Positions 60,091 through 64,000 of a stretch of DNA of 64,000 nt are shown here, piece after piece. This DNA is from Lojkania enalia. Its lineage: Eukaryota > Ascomycota > Dothideomycetes > Pleosporales. The notes under the pieces are model-generated. The model was not told where the DNA came from. It was given only the letters and a program-made list of their open reading frames with translations, and did no database searches. Every line of letters starts with the position of its first letter. The stretch's first letter is position 1. The stretch is from positions 1 through 64,000 of the forward strand of contig ML986589.1 of the NCBI GenBank assembly GCA_010094045.1, in the 5' to 3' direction. The position numbers were made by a program, and so were the translations under genes.

Positions 60091-61439
60091 GGATTTTTAC
60101 TTGCGAAATCAATACGTCTCATGGACTCTCGCCATTTGCGATTGAACGATACTGCACATCTCCAACGAGACGCAGTAATAACGTGTTTCTATTACGTCTT
60201 CTCTTAGTTTTCCCTCACTCAGCGTTTCTTCTATCTTTCTCCTAGGAATGATTAACGGATACGAATGACTTTTCTTTTAAAATACGTCGGCTGGCGTTCT
60301 CACGTGCGTCGATGTTCGCGTCTACTTGACGCACGATCTTTGTTGGCTCTTTTGTCTCATTTTCGCCCTAGTTCCATCTTATATTCAATGCCAATTCGCT
60401 GCAACTTTCGGATATTGTGAGTGTTGCATAGCGAAAGGGTGAATGGGGGAAGGGGGAAGATAAAGTCATAAACTTCACACCTGTGCTGGCGCCTTGGCAT
60501 TTTGAAGGACTATTGCAGTATCAGCCTTCCAAGGTTGTTGGCACTAATCGCAGTAACTTGACTATACTAATAAGTAATTGTATTTCGAAATTCTTCACTC
60601 AATCCATGAACTCTTCTTTCGCTCTGCGTCGCAAAAGAGCATAAGCTCTGTTTTCGTTCGTTGATATTCTCAATATTCGGCGACCACAGCCTCGCCGGGT
60701 TGCATCTCGTCGTATTTTGACTGCGAAATCCGGCGGCCCCCCCCCCCGGGGGGGGGGCAACCGTGCATGAGATCCCAATTGATTGCTTTCTCGGAATTGC
60801 CGAAGCGCCTATGGCATTCTCGGATTCGGTTTCGACATCCCAAAATCTACCTTCAATCCTCAGCCTTCAGTCTATCCCAACAAGGCTGAAAAAAAGGCGT
60901 CCCGGCCCGTCCATTCCCCATCACAAATCAATGCACGCTTCTCGCCCGCCGCACAGCCCAACCATCGAATCTTAAAACACGAAAACTAATCCTCCCAATC
61001 CACCCACGTTTTCGACTGAGCCCTGCTTTTGGTCATACATAGTACACCCTTCTACCCGCTCATCCCTGCATCTCGCTCCACCATGGCGCCCAACTCACTC
61101 CATCCTTCCGCCCTCCCCCCTTCTAACTGAGCCCACGGCCACAGACTCCGTTGCCTTCTTTTGGGCCGCCAGCTGCCTTTTTTGGGGGGGGGAGGGAGGT
61201 GTTATCTGCTCTTCGTCGACGCATTTGAGCAACTAATATCTCTTTGATAGACCTAGATTGCGAACTTTCGGGTCATTAATGTTGTTAAAGCTCAGTGTGT
61301 TCGGCTGGGAGTGTGTGCCACACGTCAAGCCACAGCATGTAGGATACATGTAGCCGCGGAGCGTAAGAATGCGCGGTTATTGAAGGTAGGATTTTGCGTT
61401 GAGTGTAGATGTCTAGACCGCTTCTGTTTAACCCTACTA
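60091..61439. other. Intergenic, no gene seen
   Basis: Downstream of the last cassette gene. It contains a C11G10 perfect palindrome (60737-60757) and G-rich runs near 61181-61198. The frames at 60763-60989 are short and unsupported. Confidence 0.55.
60737..60757. repeat. C11-G10 homopolymer palindrome
   Basis: Eleven C followed directly by ten G, a perfect inverted repeat with no loop. It could be a real hairpin-forming site or an artefact of joining two reads through homopolymers. Confidence 0.85.
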
Positions 61440-62740
61440 GCATCTTGATATTTCAAACCAGAATTTCCACATCCTATTAATAGCTTAGGAACTTTATTAA
61501 GTAAATAAATAGCTTTAAAATATAATTTAATTAACTATATATTATTAGAGAGCTTTATATAAAAATCTTAAAATTATTAGAATCTAGTTTAAACTTATAG
61601 CACGTATAAAAGCTATATATAGTATCTATAATAAGAATATCTATAATTTTAATAAAGCTAGCTTTATAATAAGTAAAATATTACTTAAACTAGTTATTAC
61701 TAGCTTAGAAAGATATAGTCGGCTAAAAGCTATATAGCTAGGGAATTATAAGTAGGTTATAGTAATCTAGGGAATTAATACTGCTAGGTAGACGATCCCG
61801 CCTTTTATCATCTTTACTAGCTAATACTACCTATCTACCTAGTACGAGGGTGATGATATACCTATAAATTAGGCTATTAGACTAAGCAATAATAGATGGA
61901 TAACTAATAATCTTAGAGTTAAATAGCTAAAGCTTTTTATTATATATATAAAGGACCGTCGAATAGGTATATAGTAACTACTTATTCTTAATAGCTATAA
62001 GAGCTATAACTTGCTCGAATTCTAGGCAATCTATAAAGAGAATAAAATTTATACTCTCTATATACTGTTGTACTTATTATACCTCTTATAGCCTTTTAAT
62101 ATTGGTTACTTCTTGCTGTTAAAGCGAGTATATAGCTGTTAAATTAAGAGCCTAATCCGCGACTATATTAATTATATTATAAAGCTTAAGTTCCTTCCAG
62201 CTTTCTGTACTACCTATTAGTAATTAACTATAAAGGATAATATCTGCGTAAGGTTTTAAGGGGCTGGTTTAGTCCTATATAATCTAGAAGTGGTAATATT
62301 AAAGCTCGATGTGAAGCTTTGTACGCTAATACCACCTGCGCTAGAGGTTCTTATATAGGAAGCTAAAACACTAAGCAACCAGCGCGAATTAGAGGTTTAA
62401 TTAATATTAATTAGCGATTGGATTCGAAGGTATAAAAGCTCATCACCTGCCTCTATTACTGAAGGGTCGAGTCGCTGGCCTTGAGAAAGCAAATAAGGCC
62501 GCCACAACGCGTAAACAGCGTAAAAAGAAGCGGATTCAGAAGCGAGGCACCTTATCAAAAGCAGAGGGAGAGGAGATTATTGCTCAAATGGCGGTTAAGC
62601 AGCAGCTAGAGGGCGAAATACGTCAAGGTAAGGCGCGATTAGGTGCGAGTCGGCAGGCTTCTATACGCTGCAGTTGCTGCAGAGAGACTGGGCATAACTT
62701 ACGTACGTGCGAGAAGGGTGCTATAGATACTACTTAATCG
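61440..62740 (+). mobile_element. RIP-mutated pogo/Fot1-type DNA transposon remnant
   Basis: A DDE transposase of the Tc1/mariner-pogo (Fot1) type is readable on the plus strand through heavy mutation. At about 61625 the expected DEDIYNFDETGF block appears as NKNIYNFNKASF, with Asp to Asn, Glu to Lys and Gly to Ser. The GNREWV...IPPFIIF region follows at about 61741-61810 with Trp codons changed to TAG. The C-terminal part (about 62470-62737) is much less mutated, ends at a TAA at 62735-62737 and carries a CX2CX4HX4C knuckle (RCSCCRETGHNLRTC), typical of these transposases. The very high TA content and G-to-A bias on the coding strand indicate RIP. Terminal inverted repeats were not located, so the edges are approximate. 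Confidence 0.85.
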
Positions 62741-63733
62741 AGGATATATATTATATTTGTAGTATTTTAATACGTTGTGAAAATATATCGCTAGAATGGT
62801 CGAAAAAGTTGATAAGGTGGCGCGCTCGCTTACAACTTACGTTAACGCTTTTTTAAGCAATCAGATGTAGGGCGCTATTTTATACATCTGAAGACTCTAT
62901 CGTAGAGAACCCGAGACCGGATTGGTGACGTGGGAATAGCGTAAGTCTATACCCCATTCGCTGTTCCAGTCCTAGTACTCAACCCAAACAACCAGGAGGA
63001 TTCTAGCAAAGAATATCCTTCTTTGAGTCACTGTCACGATTGGTCCTTCGGCTGGAAGTAGCTATATAGGCGAGCATACCATCAGATCACTTACATTAGC
63101 CCCCCGACCCGATATCCCGGGGCGCTAAGCACCTGTTTTCCATCCTAAATTAGACCCTTGTTGTAACGAGGGGTGGTGAATATCATGACTCTATTTTAGT
63201 ATTTGGATTTAGCGTAATATGAAAATGACAGATATAAAATTTGGGCTATATGGTAATCGGCCATGAAAAGATGTTAAGTGAATGTAGAATTTTCATCGAT
63301 TGTAGCTGTAATATGCAAAAATTCGACGAATGGAAAACCAATAGATCCTTTGCCGCCATCCTCCAATAGACCGTTCAACACTTGAATCTGAAGGGTTACT
63401 TTCGAATCACCAACTACCCTAAATCCCAAGTATAAAAATTGTAGAAAAATAGATCGCTGTCTAGTTGATGCTCCTGTGGTCCCTGCTGGCGCTTAGTCCA
63501 GCATTGCGCTAAGAGCGAGGAAATATTTATCCATACTGAGACCAAATTGGATGCTTCAGAACGATATAGAAGATGGTTCTTCGAAGAATTGTTGTCTTAA
63601 GAGGATTTACAAGCCCAACGCTTGCCTGAAATATACGTCCAGCAAATGCATGTGCTCCACAGTATACGACTTACCAAAACTCACTTGAGATTCAGGTTCC
63701 AATTATTCGTCTTTGACAGCGTATATGCAAATT
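62741..63733. other. Intergenic, no gene seen
   Basis: Mixed AT-rich sequence after the transposon. A TGTCACG start near 63032 could begin another LTR, but no matching end with a target-site duplication was found. Confidence 0.5.
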
Positions 63734-63880
63734 CGCCATATACATAAACAAAAGGCATGGTAGGCATTATCATACGATTTACAAGCATTCAGGTACGTTG
63801 ATCTCTATAGGATCGAAGAAGTAAAAAAGTCTACAGGTTGCAACATTTGGATACTTTTAGATTGGCCATGCTATTTAACG
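63734..63880 (+). repeat. Degenerate repeat flanking cassette 2 (copy 2)
   Basis: Aligns by eye with 24303-24453 in the same orientation, with many transitions and small gaps. This copy is more AT-rich and its frame is broken. Confidence 0.58.
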
Positions 63881-64000
63881 CTGACCTAACTAAAGACAAG
63901 GAATACAGGGGCAGCTAATTGAAATCGTAAATGAGTAAGGGAATTCGTTACTGGAGAATGTGGGTGCGATCATAACTCCTCACTAAAAAAAAACACCTAA

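Noticed and set aside
63032..63190. Possible further LTR starting TGTCACG
   Set aside because: No matching end with a 5-bp target-site duplication and no second copy in the window.

Overview
The window is genomic DNA of a filamentous ascomycete (Pezizomycotina). The evidence is compact genes with GT-AG introns of about 50-70 bp, fungal proteins (DBP9, CTI6, a DUF7025 AAA ATPase, a DUF4360 secreted protein, mitochondrial transhydrogenase) and a pogo/Fot1 transposon destroyed by RIP-type G:C to A:T mutation. The class is uncertain. Leotiomycetes is only a guess from the protein style.

The window is three contigs joined by two 10-N gaps (25135-25144 and 47653-47662). Contig 1 (1-25134): a gene-poor AT-rich stretch with solo LTRs, the helicase gene DBP9 (5487-7312, minus), then a four-gene cassette at 8367-19950, then two decayed genes. 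Contig 2 (25145-47652): a DUF4360 secreted protein, a DUF7025/AAA+ ATPase, NAD(P) transhydrogenase, a small conserved-looking gene, the PHD-finger gene CTI6, a catalase, a BTB protein and a nonsense-riddled pseudogene. Contig 3 (47663-64000): a solo LTR, a second four-gene cassette at 48724-60090, then a RIP-mutated pogo element.

The most interesting structure is the pair of cassettes. Each has the order DUF6590 gene (minus), coiled-coil gene (plus), coiled-coil gene (minus), DUF6590 gene (plus), with closely similar spacing. The DUF6590 genes sit at the outside and the coiled-coil genes face each other, so each cassette is two divergent DUF6590/coiled-coil pairs arranged as a mirror image. 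Position-matched genes in the two cassettes resemble each other more than they resemble their cassette neighbours. All eight genes can be read as intact after splicing. I know of no described function for such a paired DUF6590/coiled-coil module. Self/non-self recognition, selfish two-component systems and structural partnership are hypotheses only.

The last 408 bases of contig 1 (24727-25134) equal the first 408 of contig 3 (47663-48070), and both copies end exactly at the gaps. The simplest reading is that contigs 1 and 3 overlap and contig 2 was placed between them in error. The two cassettes would then lie about 5.8 kb apart as a tandem segmental duplication. A degenerate shared element (24303-24453 and 63734-63880) follows both cassettes and may mark the right edge of the duplicated unit.
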